A stretch of 64,000 bases of DNA from an uncultured Alphaproteobacteria bacterium (GCA_958295695.1 OY282363.1:2608225-2672224); one strand, 5' to 3'; positions 16,880-26,106 are shown, numbered from the stretch's first letter. Made by a program: numbers and translations. The notes: generated from the sequence alone by a model not told the origin.

Positions 16880-18169
16880 TTGAACCTGCCCGACAGCCTG
16901 TGGGCCGCCAGCGCCGCCCCCGCCGCCGACACGCCGCCGCTCGCCGGAAAGCAAGGCGCCGACGTGGCCATCGTGGGCGGCGGTTTCACGGGCCTTTCGG
17001 CGGCGCTCCACCTCGCCGAGGCCGGCAAGTCGGCGATCGTGATGGAGGCCGGCGAGCCGGGCTGGGGCGCGTCGGGGCGCAATGGCGGCCAGGTCAATCC
17101 GGGCTGGCGCATCGCGCCCTCCGAAATCGCCGCGAAATACGGCGGCAACCGCGCGCCCGCGGTGCTCGACATGCTCGACAGGGCGCCCGACCTCGTGTTC
17201 GACCTGATCGGCCGCCACGGCATCGCCTGCGACCACGAGCGTCCGGGCTTCGTGCACGCCGGTTTCGGCCGTTTCGGCAAGGCCTATCTGGAAGCCTGGG
17301 TGAAGGAATGGGGCGAACTGGGCGTGACCGTCGAGCGGTACGACAGGGCCGGCCTCGAGGCGTTGATCGGCACCGGCTTCTATCATCTCGGCATGCGCGA
17401 CCCCCGCGGGGGACACCTGCAGCCGTTGTCCTACGCCCGCGGGCTGGCGCGCGCGGCCATCGCCAAGGGCGCCGCCATCCACGGCAAGACGCGCGTCCGC
17501 GGCGTCCACCGGGAAGGCCGCGGCTGGCGCCTCGCGACCGACGGCGGCGAGGTGGAGGCCGAGCACGTTCTGCTATGCACCAACGGCTACACGGACAAGG
17601 TCTGGCCCGGCCTCGGGAAGGCCGTGGCGCCGCTGACCAGCTTCATCGCGGCGACCGAGCCGCTCGACGCCGAACGCCTGAGGCAGGTGCTGCCCGGACG
17701 CCACGCGGTGGCCGAGACCCGGCGCGCCCTCCACTACTTCAGGCTCGACCGCGACAACCGCTTCGTGATCGGCGGGCGCGGAAACTTCACCAATCTGAAC
17801 GAACCCGGCTCGGTCGAGCATCTCAAGAGGGTGGCCACGCGGATCTATCCCGCCCTCGAAGGCGTCGGCTGGCGCTACAAGTGGGGCGGCCGGGCGGCGC
17901 TGACGCCCGACCACACGCCGCGCCTGTTCAAGCTGGCGGATCGTGTCCACGCCGGCCTGGGCTTCAACGGACGGGGCGTCGCCATGGGTTCGATGTTCGG
18001 CGTCCAGCTCACCCGCGCCGTCCTGGGCGAGGAGACCGACATGCCGATCGAGCCCATCGACGTCATCCCCAACCACGCCTTCCGCCAGTTCGGCCTGACC
18101 TGGTTCCTGGTGACGGGACGCCTGCTCGACCGCGGCGACGCCCGGGAAACCCCGCCCGCGTTCGGTTAG
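16880..18169 (+). CDS. FAD-dependent amine oxidoreductase (OrdL/PuuB-like)
   Basis: This 429-residue DAO-family flavoprotein has VAIVGGGFTGLSAALHLAEAG near the N-terminus, GASGRNGGQVNPGW, and RLFKLADRVHAGLGFNGRGVA near the C-terminus. That layout is typical of gamma-glutamylputrescine oxidase and related N-substituted amine oxidases. It begins with a TTG preceded by GGGGGAA, the only start compatible with the conserved N-terminus. It is divergent from betC and its stop is 57 bases from the convergent MttB-type gene. A role in oxidising secondary amines or methylated amino acids is inferred. Confidence 0.82.
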   Translation: MNLPDSLWAASAAPAADTPPLAGKQGADVAIVGGGFTGLSAALHLAEAGKSAIVMEAGEPGWGASGRNGGQVNPGWRIAPSEIAAKYGGNRAPAVLDMLDRAPDLVFDLIGRHGIACDHERPGFVHAGFGRFGKAYLEAWVKEWGELGVTVERYDRAGLEALIGTGFYHLGMRDPRGGHLQPLSYARGLARAAIAKGAAIHGKTRVRGVHREGRGWRLATDGGEVEAEHVLLCTNGYTDKVWPGLGKAVAPLTSFIAATEPLDAERLRQVLPGRHAVAETRRALHYFRLDRDNRFVIGGRGNFTNLNEPGSVEHLKRVATRIYPALEGVGWRYKWGGRAALTPDHTPRLFKLADRVHAGLGFNGRGVAMGSMFGVQLTRAVLGEETDMPIEPIDVIPNHAFRQFGLTWFLVTGRLLDRGDARETPPAFG

Positions 18170-18226
18170 GGCGGTCCCGGCTTTACTCGAACCGCTCCGG
18201 GGCCGCGACCGCGGCCCGTCCGTGTT

Positions 18227-19768
18227 TCAGTCCTCGGCGGTCGCGCCGCCTTCCGCCTTGCGGCGGCCGATGAAGTCGGTGAGCTCCTCCCGGACGGCGG
18301 GGTCCATGGCGGGCTCTTCGTATTCCTGGAGCAGTTGCTTGTAGATCCTGTGGGCGCGCTGGGTCGCGTCGAGGGCGCCGTCCTGCCTCCAGGTCTCCCA
18401 GTTGCGCCAGTCCGACAGGAGGGGCTCGTAGAAGGCGGTCTCGTAACGCTCCAGGGTATGGGCCGCGCCGAAGAAGTGGCCGCCGGGGCCGACGTCGCGC
18501 ATGGCCTCGACGCCGAGTTCCGGTTCGGAGAAGTCGACGGGCTCGAGCGCCTTCATCAGGGTCTGGACCATTTCGAGGTCGATCACGATCTTCTCGAAGG
18601 ATCCGCGCAGGCCGCCTTCGAGCCAGCCGAAGCTGTGGATGACCATGTTGGTGTGGCTCATGACCGTCGCCCAGAGCGACATGGCGCCTTCGTAGGTCGA
18701 CTGGGCGTCGGGCCAGTTCGCGGCGTTCACGTTGGACGAGCGATAGGGCAGGCGATAGCGCCGCGCCATCTGGCCGCCCAGCAGGACGGCCTTGACGTAT
18801 TCCGGCGTGCCGAAGGCGGGCGCGCCCGACTTCATGTCGACATTGCTGGTGAAGCCGCCGTAGACCACCGGAGCGCCGGGCCGGACCGTCTGGCAGAAGG
18901 CGATGCCCGCCAGCGCCTCGGCGTTCTGCTGGGTCAGGGCGCCGGCGATCGTGACCGGCGCCATCGCGCCCGCCAGCGTGAAGGGCGTCACGACCACGAC
19001 CTGGTTGCGGCGCGACATCTCGATCATGCCGAGAAGCATCGGGATATCGAGCCGGAGCGGCGAGTTGCAGTTCACCACGGTCCAGAGACTCGGTTCGGCG
19101 AGCAGCGTCGCCTCGTCGATGCCGCGGGCGATGCGCACCATCTCGATCGCATCCAGGATCTTGCGTCGGCCCAGGGAGTAGCCGAACGCGACCTTGTCGG
19201 TGATGAAGAGCTGCTCGCCGACGATGTCGAGGTAGCGGATGTTGGGTTCGATCTCGACCGGCTCCAGCATGGGTGTGCAGCCGTGGACGGCGTTGATCGC
19301 CTGGGCGAGGCGGAGCAGGTCGCGGTAGTCCCTCAGGTTGCCCGCGCGCCGCCCGCCCTCGATGTCGGAGACGTTGGGGTTGCCCGCGACCGGCAGGAAG
19401 TTGATGTGGTTGCCGCCGAACACCCGGTCGCGTTCCGGGTTGCGCGCGTGGAGCGTCCATTCCGAGGGCGCCCGCGCGACCGCCTGCTCGATGAAGCCGC
19501 GGTCGAAACGGACGCGCGCCTCGCCCGGCTTCACGTCGACGCCGGCGGCCTTCAGGATGTCCCGCGCCTCGTCCAGCAGGATATCGAGGCCGATCTCCTC
19601 AAGGACGCGCAACGAGGCGTCGTGGACCGTCTCGATCTCGTCGGCGCCGGCGATCTCGATCGGCGGCAGGCGGTTGCGCACCGCGGTCCAGGGAAGCTGC
19701 GGCACCTTGCGGGAGCCGGCCTCGCTCCGCCTCCTGCCGCCCGCCCGCCTGTTCGCGCGCCTGGCCAT
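18227..19768 (-). CDS. MttB-family corrinoid methyltransferase, non-pyrrolysine
   Basis: The 513-residue product belongs to the COG5598 trimethylamine/glycine-betaine methyltransferase family. Typical segments are VLEEIGLDILLDEAR near the N-terminus, ARNPERDRVFGGNHINF, TLAGAMAPVTIAGALTQQNAEALAG and YGGFTSNVDMKSGAPAFGTPEY. The frame has no internal amber codon, so it is of the non-pyrrolysine kind; characterised examples move a methyl group from glycine betaine or related quaternary amines to a corrinoid protein. No corrinoid protein gene lies beside it. Start is the ATG at 19768 (MARRANRRAGG). Two binding-protein genes lie upstream on the same strand and may supply the substrate. Confidence 0.85.
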   Translation of the reverse strand: MARRANRRAGGRRRSEAGSRKVPQLPWTAVRNRLPPIEIAGADEIETVHDASLRVLEEIGLDILLDEARDILKAAGVDVKPGEARVRFDRGFIEQAVARAPSEWTLHARNPERDRVFGGNHINFLPVAGNPNVSDIEGGRRAGNLRDYRDLLRLAQAINAVHGCTPMLEPVEIEPNIRYLDIVGEQLFITDKVAFGYSLGRRKILDAIEMVRIARGIDEATLLAEPSLWTVVNCNSPLRLDIPMLLGMIEMSRRNQVVVVTPFTLAGAMAPVTIAGALTQQNAEALAGIAFCQTVRPGAPVVYGGFTSNVDMKSGAPAFGTPEYVKAVLLGGQMARRYRLPYRSSNVNAANWPDAQSTYEGAMSLWATVMSHTNMVIHSFGWLEGGLRGSFEKIVIDLEMVQTLMKALEPVDFSEPELGVEAMRDVGPGGHFFGAAHTLERYETAFYEPLLSDWRNWETWRQDGALDATQRAHRIYKQLLQEYEEPAMDPAVREELTDFIGRRKAEGGATAED

Positions 19769-19817
19769 GGCGTCCTCCGATCCGCCGTCCGCGCATAGCA
19801 CATCCGGAGCCGGAGAA

Positions 19818-19849
19818 GAAAAGCGCCGGCGGGAATTCCCGCCGGCGCT
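19818..19849 (-). terminator. Intrinsic terminator after the first binding-protein gene
   Basis: A perfect 12-bp stem AGCGCCGGCGGG/CCCGCCGGCGCT with an AATT loop is followed on the minus strand by TTTCTTCT. It ends the transcript of the 19872-21464 gene. A near copy lies exactly 1740 bases away after the second binding-protein gene. Confidence 0.88.
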
Positions 19850-19871
19850 CCCCGGAACGAACGAAGCCGGA

Positions 19872-21464
19872 TCAGGCCATGGACTCGTCGATCCAGACCT
19901 CGTGATAGGGCCAGCCCGCTCCCATCTGGTTGGCGGGGCTGCCGTGGAAGTTCTGGATGCGCGAACGGATGCCGTTGATGTCGCTGGTGAAGAACGGCAG
20001 GAACAGGCCGCCGTCGTCGTGCAGCAGCGTGCACGCCTCGCAGTAGATCTCCAGCCGCCTGGCGGGATCGGTTTCCTTCCGGCCCAGGACCAGCAGCTCG
20101 TCGAACCGCTCGTTGCACCAGAAGGTCTCGTTCCAGGACCCGCCGCACTGATGGGCGATCGTGAGGATGGCGTCGGCCGTGGGCCGCGAGTTCCAGCCCG
20201 TCACGCAGAACGGCACCTGCATCCAGGTGTGGCTCCAGTAACCGTCGTCCGGGACGCGGTTGACCCCGATCTCGATGCCGGCGTGGCGCGCCTGCTCCTG
20301 CAGGATGATCGTGCAATCGACCGCGGCCGAATGGGCCGCGTTGGACACGTCGATCTGGATCGAGGACAAGCCCGTCTTGTCCCAGTGCCACTTGGCCTTC
20401 TCGGGGTCGTAGTCGTGCCGCGGGATGGCGTCGCAGTAGGTCGGCAGCCCCGGATTGACCGGGAAGTCGTTGCCGACCTGGCCGAAGCCCAGCAGCACGT
20501 TGTCGACAAGGTGTTGACGGTCGACCGCGTGCTTCATGGCGAGCCGGAGGTGGAGGTCGTCGGTCGGAGCGCGGTCGGTCGCCATGATCCAGGCGAACCA
20601 CGCGCCCGACGCCGAATCCACCACCTCGACGCCTTCCTCGGCCTGCATCAGGTTCGCGACGCGCGGTTCGATGTTGCGCGCGATGTCGATGTCGCCCGAC
20701 CGGAGCGCGCTGGTGCGCGCCGTGTTGTCCGGGATGCCGCGGGTGATGAAGCTGTCGACATGGCCGGCGTCGCCGTCCCAGTAGTTGGCGAAGCGCTCGG
20801 TGACGGACTCGAGGCCGGGCCGGAACTCGGAGAGCTTGTAGCAACCGGTGCCGTTCACCGGATCGCCATCGACCCAGCCGTCGGCCACGATCGACGTGTG
20901 GTAGTCATAAGCCAGGAGCGTCGGGAAGTCGGCGTTGCCGGAATCGAGCGTGATCGTCACCGTGTCGCCGTCCGTCTTCATGTCGGCGATCGACGACAGC
21001 AGCGGCTTGGCCGGCGATTCCGAGCCTTCCTTGATGTGCTCGTTGATCGAGTAGACCACGTCCGCGGCCGTGAACGGCTTGCCGTCGTGGAACTCGACGC
21101 CGTCGCGCAGCTTGAAGGTCCATTCCGCCGCGTCGTTGGCCGCTTCCCACTCGACGGCGAGATTCGGAACGACGTTGAGGTCGCGGTCGAGGTTCGTCAG
21201 CCGGTCGTAGACTTGGTAGCTGCGCTGGATGTCCGTCGAGTTGGTCATCTTGGTGGGATCGAAGGTCTCCTCCGCGCCGGCGTACTCCGTGGCCACGGAG
21301 ACCGAGCCCCCCTTGATCGGCTCGGCCGCGACGGCGGCTTCCGACAGGAGCGAGGCGGCCACCGTCGCGCCCACGCCGAGCGCCCCGGCGCGACCGATGA
21401 ACTCACGGCGGCCCATCCTGCCCGCCGTGACCTGTCCGATCATCCAATGGATACGTTCGTCCAT
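19872..21464 (-). CDS. Tat-exported ABC substrate-binding protein, family 5 (copy 1)
   Basis: This 530-residue periplasmic protein is of the peptide/nickel/opine class (SBP_bac_5). It has a long N-terminal lead before a twin-arginine motif (GRREFIGRAGALG) and a hydrophobic stretch ending AAVAAEP. The family segment VEWEAANDAAEWTFKLRDGVEFHDG is followed by FTAADVVYSINEH. The ligand is unknown. It is a tandem duplicate of the gene at 21612-23219, with its own terminator, and lies upstream of the MttB-type gene. No permease or ATPase genes are near, so it must work with a transporter encoded elsewhere. Confidence 0.88.
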   Translation of the reverse strand: MDERIHWMIGQVTAGRMGRREFIGRAGALGVGATVAASLLSEAAVAAEPIKGGSVSVATEYAGAEETFDPTKMTNSTDIQRSYQVYDRLTNLDRDLNVVPNLAVEWEAANDAAEWTFKLRDGVEFHDGKPFTAADVVYSINEHIKEGSESPAKPLLSSIADMKTDGDTVTITLDSGNADFPTLLAYDYHTSIVADGWVDGDPVNGTGCYKLSEFRPGLESVTERFANYWDGDAGHVDSFITRGIPDNTARTSALRSGDIDIARNIEPRVANLMQAEEGVEVVDSASGAWFAWIMATDRAPTDDLHLRLAMKHAVDRQHLVDNVLLGFGQVGNDFPVNPGLPTYCDAIPRHDYDPEKAKWHWDKTGLSSIQIDVSNAAHSAAVDCTIILQEQARHAGIEIGVNRVPDDGYWSHTWMQVPFCVTGWNSRPTADAILTIAHQCGGSWNETFWCNERFDELLVLGRKETDPARRLEIYCEACTLLHDDGGLFLPFFTSDINGIRSRIQNFHGSPANQMGAGWPYHEVWIDESMA

Positions 21465-21556
21465 GACGTCCTCCGAGAGTTTCGTTGCGGCATGTCCCGC
21501 ACGGCGCCATTAGAGATGAATTCCCGGCGGGGTGGAAGCGTCCGGAACCGGGCGGG

Positions 21557-21587
21557 GAAAAGCGCCGGCGGGATACCCCGCCGGCGC
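21557..21587 (-). terminator. Intrinsic terminator after the second binding-protein gene
   Basis: GCGCCGGCGGG (21562-21572) pairs with CCCGCCGGCGC (21577-21587) around a four-base loop, and the minus-strand continuation is CTTTTCCCC. It duplicates the terminator at 19818-19849, so the duplicated unit includes gene and terminator. Confidence 0.85.
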
Positions 21588-21611
21588 CTCCGGAAACGTC
21601 GGGCCTGGGGA

Positions 21612-23219
21612 TCAGGCCATCGACTCGTCGACCCAGATCTCCTCGTAGGGCCAACCCGCGCCCTGGGCGAAGGCGGGGCTGCCATGGTAGTTCTGGACGC
21701 GGGCGGCGGTCGCCTCGATGTAGTTCGTGAAGAACGGCAGGAACAGGCCGCCGTCGTCGTGCAGCAGCGTGCAGGCCTCGCAGTAGATCTCCAGACGCTT
21801 CGCGTCGTCGGTCTCCAGGCGGCCCATGACGAGCAACTCGTCGAACCGCTCGTTGCACCAGAAGGTTTCGTTCCACGAACCGCCGCAGGCGTGCGCCACC
21901 GTGAGGATCCCATCGGCGGTGGGCCGCGAGTTCCAGCCCGTCGCGCAGAACGGCACCTGCATCCAGGTGTGGCTCCAGTAACCGTCGTCCGGGACGCGGT
22001 TGACCCCGATCTCGATGCCGGCGGCCCGCGCCTGTTCCTGCAGGATGACGCTGGCGTCGATGGCGTTGGCGTGCGCGGCGTTCGAGACCGCCAGTTCGAT
22101 GGAGCCGAGACCGGTCTTGTCCCAGTGCCACTTGGCCTTCTCGGGATCGTAGTCGTGCTGCGGGATCGCGTCGCAATAGGTCGGCAGACCGGGATTCACC
22201 GGGAAGTCGTTGCCCACCTTGCCGTGACCCAGAAGGACATTGTCGACCAGGAAGCTTCGGTCGGCGCAGTGCTTCATGGCGAGCCGCAGGTTGAGGTCGT
22301 CGGTCGGCGCGCGGTCGGTCGCCATGATCCAGGCGAACCAGGAGCCCGACGCGGTCGAATGCACCCTGACGTTCGGATCCTCCGACAGCAGACCGGCGAC
22401 ACGGGGTTCGACATTGGGGTCGATATCGATGTCGCCGGAGCGCAATGCGCTGGAGCGCGCCGTGTTGTCGGGAATGCCCTGGGTCACGAAGGTCTGGACG
22501 TGACCGGCGTCCTCGTTCCAGTAGTTGGCGAACTTCTCGGTCACCGACGCCAGACCCGGCGTGAATTCCTCCAGCCGGTAAGGGCCGGTACCCACCACGG
22601 GATCGCCGTCCTTCCAGCCCGCCTGCACGATCGAGGTGTGATAGTCGTGGCCCAGCGTGACGGGGAAATCGGCGTTGCCGCTGTCGAGCGTGACCACCAG
22701 CACGTTCGGCCCGTCGGCCTTCATGTCGACGATCGGCGCCAGAAGCGGCTTCGACGGCGATTCGGAGCCTTCCTTGATGTGTTCGCCGAGCGAATAGACG
22801 ATGTCCTCGGCGTCCAGCGTCTTGCCGTCGTGGAACTCGACGCCCTCGCGCAGCTTGAAGGTCCATTTGCTGGCGTTGTCGGCCGCTTCCCACTCGACCG
22901 CCAGGTTCGGCACGACGTTCATGTCGCGGTCCAGATTGGTCAGGCGGTTGTACACCTGATAGGCGCGCTGGATGTCCGTGCTGTTGGTCATCTTCGTCGG
23001 ATCGAAGGTCTCCTCCGCTCCGGTGTATTCCGGGGCCACGTTGACCTCGCCGCCCTTGATCGGAGACTGCGCCACACCGGCGCTCGTCAGCATGCCGCCG
23101 GCCGCCGTCGCGGCCACGCCCAGGGCCCCGGCCCGGCCGACGAACTCGCGACGGTCCATGCGGCCCGCCTTCACCCGGTCGATCATCCATTGGAGCCGCC
23201 TGTCGTCCATCGGTCGCAT
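21612..23219 (-). CDS. Tat-exported ABC substrate-binding protein, family 5 (copy 2)
   Basis: The 535-residue paralogue of the preceding entry has the same design: a twin-arginine signal (DRREFVGRAGALG), then VNVAPEYTGAEETFDPTKM, VEWEAADNASKWTFKLREG and a matching C-terminus ending in WVDESMA. Most residues agree with copy 1, and some DNA stretches are identical (see findings). The protein binds an unidentified solute in the periplasm for an ABC importer. It is the upstream member of the tandem pair and ends in its own terminator, so the two genes can be expressed separately. The ATG at 23219 is used because the signal peptide begins there. Confidence 0.88.
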   Translation of the reverse strand: MRPMDDRRLQWMIDRVKAGRMDRREFVGRAGALGVAATAAGGMLTSAGVAQSPIKGGEVNVAPEYTGAEETFDPTKMTNSTDIQRAYQVYNRLTNLDRDMNVVPNLAVEWEAADNASKWTFKLREGVEFHDGKTLDAEDIVYSLGEHIKEGSESPSKPLLAPIVDMKADGPNVLVVTLDSGNADFPVTLGHDYHTSIVQAGWKDGDPVVGTGPYRLEEFTPGLASVTEKFANYWNEDAGHVQTFVTQGIPDNTARSSALRSGDIDIDPNVEPRVAGLLSEDPNVRVHSTASGSWFAWIMATDRAPTDDLNLRLAMKHCADRSFLVDNVLLGHGKVGNDFPVNPGLPTYCDAIPQHDYDPEKAKWHWDKTGLGSIELAVSNAAHANAIDASVILQEQARAAGIEIGVNRVPDDGYWSHTWMQVPFCATGWNSRPTADGILTVAHACGGSWNETFWCNERFDELLVMGRLETDDAKRLEIYCEACTLLHDDGGLFLPFFTNYIEATAARVQNYHGSPAFAQGAGWPYEEIWVDESMA

Positions 23220-23366
23220 CCTCCCTCATGTATCGCGGCGTCCGCGGCGCCGCCTTGACGAAGGATGATCGCAGACTTGCGCCCGAAGTGGAAGCAGACG
23301 CCGCCGCGCGCCCCCGCCGGCGATGTTCCCACCGTTCGCGCGGCCGTCTCCGCGAGGCCCCCGGGA

Positions 23367-24692
23367 TCAGACGTCTCGGGACGCGGCCCGGACCGGCAGG
23401 ACGATCCGGGCGCGCAGACCGCCCGAAGGCGATTCGGCCAGCACAAGGTCGCCGCCGTGGCCGCGCGCCACATCGCGGGCGATGGCGAGGCCCAGTCCTC
23501 CTCCTCCACGGTTCGGATCGCGCGACTCATCGAGCCGGACGAAGGGCCGCAGCGCCTCCGCGCGCCGGTCCTCCGGGATGCCGGGGCCGTCGTCGTCGAT
23601 GGTGACGGTCACGGTCTCCGGCGACCGCCGGGCGGCGATCGTCACGGTCCGGCCGTGGCGGCGGGCGTTGTCGATCAGGTTCGCGAGGCAGCGCTTCAGG
23701 GCGTTGGGCTTGCCGGTCAGGCCCAGGTCCCCGGTCGTGGCGATCCCGATGTCGCCCGCCGCGTCCGAGGCGGCGTCCCGTATGACGGCGCCGAGGTCCA
23801 CCGTCCGCGCCCGTTCCCCGCCCTCGCCGCGGACGAAGGCGAGATAGACCTCGATCGTGTGCTCCATGTCCTCGATATCGGTCCGCAGGCTCCGGGCCTC
23901 GTCGCTGTCCGCGAGCAGCGCCAGCTCCAGCTTCATCCGGGTGAGTGGCGTGCGCAGGTCGTGGCTGACGCCGGCCAGCATCAGCGTGCGTTGCTCGATG
24001 TGGCTCTGGATGCGTTCGCGCATGGACAGGAACGCCTGGGCCGCCTGGCGCACCTCGCGCGCCCCCGAAGGCTTGAAGTCGGGATCGGCCATGCCCTTGC
24101 CGAAGCGGTCCGCGGCCGTCGCCAGCCGCCGGATGGGCCGGATCTGCTGGCGCACGAAATAGGCGGCGACGAGCGCCAGAACGACGGACGTCCCGATCAT
24201 CCAGAAGACGAAGATATCGGTCGTGCGGTTTTCCAGGCGTCGCTTGGGCACAAAGACGTCGAGCACGCCGCCGGTCAGTTCCACGCCGACGAGCGTGGTG
24301 TCGCCGGGCGCCCCGGTGTCGATCGCGTAAGGACGCCCGACACGGTCGTCGAGCGCGGCGGCGAGCAACCGCTCGACGCGCGAGGCGCCGGGTTCCGGCG
24401 GCGGATCGGGCAGGCGCGCCCCATCGTGGAAACGGGCCTCGACACCCAGGTGGATCCGTCCGAGGCGGAAGGCGAGGTCGCCGTCGTCCTGCTCCGAATA
24501 GGCGTTCATCATCCAGATCAGGGTGGAGATGTCGCCCGCGACGGCGTCGGCGAGATGCCGCGTCACGTTCTCCCAGTGCCGTTCGTAGAACACGAGGGCG
24601 AGCACGATCTGCAGGACGACCATGGGCGCCAGCACGATCAACAGCGATCGCCCGAAGATCGAGCGCGGCAGGAACTGCTTGAAGCGCGTCAT
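23367..24692 (-). CDS. Sensor histidine kinase (EnvZ-like)
   Basis: The 441-residue inner-membrane kinase has a first membrane helix at about residues 12-33, a periplasmic sensor region of about 120 residues, a second helix (IFVFWMIGTSVVLALVAAYF) and a HAMP linker. The phospho-acceptor His is in LAGVSHDLRTPLTRMK. ATP-binding boxes NLIDNARRHG, DDDGPGIPEDRR and GGGGLGLAIARDVARGHGG follow. The ATG overlaps the stop of the methyltransferase gene (ATGA). The operon also holds an OmpR-type regulator and a MarR protein, so the kinase probably phosphorylates that regulator. The signal sensed is unknown. Confidence 0.92.
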   Translation of the reverse strand: MTRFKQFLPRSIFGRSLLIVLAPMVVLQIVLALVFYERHWENVTRHLADAVAGDISTLIWMMNAYSEQDDGDLAFRLGRIHLGVEARFHDGARLPDPPPEPGASRVERLLAAALDDRVGRPYAIDTGAPGDTTLVGVELTGGVLDVFVPKRRLENRTTDIFVFWMIGTSVVLALVAAYFVRQQIRPIRRLATAADRFGKGMADPDFKPSGAREVRQAAQAFLSMRERIQSHIEQRTLMLAGVSHDLRTPLTRMKLELALLADSDEARSLRTDIEDMEHTIEVYLAFVRGEGGERARTVDLGAVIRDAASDAAGDIGIATTGDLGLTGKPNALKRCLANLIDNARRHGRTVTIAARRSPETVTVTIDDDGPGIPEDRRAEALRPFVRLDESRDPNRGGGGLGLAIARDVARGHGGDLVLAESPSGGLRARIVLPVRAASRDV

Positions 24693-25429
24693 CGGCGGGG
24701 TCGGGCGCGCCGCGCCAGGAGCTTGATGCCGCGTCCGAAGTTGAAACGCAGGCGGATCGCCTGGAAGCCATGCTTCGCGAGCATCCGGCGGATGTTGCCG
24801 GGCGAGAAGTAGAGCTTGTGGTCGGGCGCGCCGAAATCGCGCCACCGCGCCGGGTCGCCGCCTTTCGTGTATTCGCGCAACGCCGGTGTGGTGAGGTAGA
24901 GCGCCGCCCTCGAGGCCATCGCGCGGACGATGGCCTCGAGGAAGAGGTTCGCGTCGACGACATGTTCGATGACCTCGGAGCAATAGACGCCGTGGAACGT
25001 CCCGGCGGGCAGGTCGGCCTCCTCGAAGGCGCCGGCCATGAAAAGGCCGGCGGGATAGCGGTTCCGCGCTTCCCGGACGAGCACGGGGTTGATCTCGACG
25101 CCCGTTGCGTCGAGGCCCTGCTCCGCGCCCGCCGCGACCAGACAGCCGATGTTGGAACCGACGTCCAGCAGCCGGGGGCCCGGCATGAGGCGCTTCAGGG
25201 TCCGGACACGCCGCCTCGAGCGCCGCATCTTGCTGTCCAGCTTCCCCATGTAGCCATCGATATAGCCGCGGCCAGCCGCGGCGTCCCGCACTCCGGCGGC
25301 CTCATCCATGCCGGGCATCGGCGAGAGCCAGGCGAAACCGCAGTCGTCGCAGCGCGCCCAACGGTAGGGCGGCTGCTCGACGAAAGGCGAGGCCCGCGGG
25401 CTTTCGCAGACCTGGCAGACCTCCGTCAT
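24689..25429 (-). CDS. SAM-dependent methyltransferase with N-terminal zinc-ribbon-like motif
   Basis: The 246-residue protein starts with CQVCESPRASPF and WARCDDCGFAWLSP, two CxxC pairs that resemble a zinc ribbon. It continues with a class I methyltransferase fold: LLDVGSNIGCLVAAGAEQG is motif I and ATGVEINPVLVREA binds SAM. The CSEVIEHVVDANLFLEAI stretch is of the Methyltransf_23 type often found with glycan or small-metabolite enzymes. Its start overlaps the response regulator stop and its stop overlaps the kinase start, four bases each. It therefore sits inside a two-component operon where such a gene is not usual. Substrate unknown. Confidence 0.85.
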   Translation of the reverse strand: MTEVCQVCESPRASPFVEQPPYRWARCDDCGFAWLSPMPGMDEAAGVRDAAAGRGYIDGYMGKLDSKMRRSRRRVRTLKRLMPGPRLLDVGSNIGCLVAAGAEQGLDATGVEINPVLVREARNRYPAGLFMAGAFEEADLPAGTFHGVYCSEVIEHVVDANLFLEAIVRAMASRAALYLTTPALREYTKGGDPARWRDFGAPDHKLYFSPGNIRRMLAKHGFQAIRLRFNFGRGIKLLARRARPRR

Positions 25430-26106
25430 CGGGTCTCCGCGCGCAGGACATAGCCCGCGCCCCACACGGTCTGAAGGTACCGGGGCATGCGCGGGTCGTC
25501 CTCGATCTTGCGGCGAAGACGCGCGACCTGCACGTCGATCGCGCGCTCGCCCGAGCCGCTTTGCCGCGAGAGGCTCATGCGGGACAGGGTCGCGCCGGGG
25601 TTGCGGGCGAAGACACGCAGCAGGGCCGCCTCGCGCGAAGTGAGCGCCACCGGCTCGTCGCCGCGCCTGAGCTCCATGCGCTCGGGATCGAACGCGAAGG
25701 GGCCGAACCGCGCGGCCTCGAAGACGGGCGCGGCGGCGTCGCGCCGCAGGACGCTGCGGATGCGCAGGACCAGCTCGCGCGGCTCGAAAGGCTTCGGCAG
25801 ATAGTCGTCGGCGCCGCTTTCCAGGCCCGCGATGCGGTCGTCGTTCCCGCCGCGAGCCGTCAGCATGATGACCGGGATGCCGGCCTTTCCGCGCAGGCGC
25901 CGGGTGAAGCTCATACCGTCCTCGCCCGGCATCATCACATCGACGATCATCAGGTCGAAGGCCAGGCTTCGCAGCTTGGCCTCGGCGTCCGCCGCGTCCT
26001 CGGCGGTGCTGACGAGAAAACCATTCTCCATCAGATACTTCCGCAGGAGCCGCCGCAGGCGCAGGTCGTCGTCGACGACCAGGATGTGGGGGTCGCCGGG
26101 GTTCAC
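25426..26106 (-). CDS. petR: OmpR-family response regulator (PetR-like)
   Basis: The 226-residue regulator has an N-terminal receiver (ILVVDDDLRLRRLL, phospho-acceptor Asp in LMIVDVMMPGEDG, conserved Lys in YLPKPFEPREL) and a C-terminal winged helix (LTSREAALLRVFARNPGATLSR and VARLRRKIEDDPRMPRYLQTVWGAGY). Start is GTG 26106, overlapping the marR stop as GTGA. The MarR plus OmpR pair next to a branched-chain aminotransferase gene matches the petP-petR arrangement of Rhodobacter, where PetR is needed for respiratory and photosynthetic growth. The symbol is by this resemblance and is tentative. Confidence 0.85.
   Translation of the reverse strand: MNPGDPHILVVDDDLRLRRLLRKYLMENGFLVSTAEDAADAEAKLRSLAFDLMIVDVMMPGEDGMSFTRRLRGKAGIPVIMLTARGGNDDRIAGLESGADDYLPKPFEPRELVLRIRSVLRRDAAAPVFEAARFGPFAFDPERMELRRGDEPVALTSREAALLRVFARNPGATLSRMSLSRQSGSGERAIDVQVARLRRKIEDDPRMPRYLQTVWGAGYVLRAETR

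Noticed and set aside
18227-19768. Possible pyrrolysine-containing trimethylamine methyltransferase
   Set aside because: The frame is uninterrupted over the full family length with no amber codon, so the pyrrolysine type is excluded.
19338-23258. A plus-strand open frame of 1306 codons
   Set aside because: It is antisense to the two binding-protein genes and part of the mttB-type gene. Its apparent internal repeat reflects the tandem gene duplication on the real strand, not a repeat protein.
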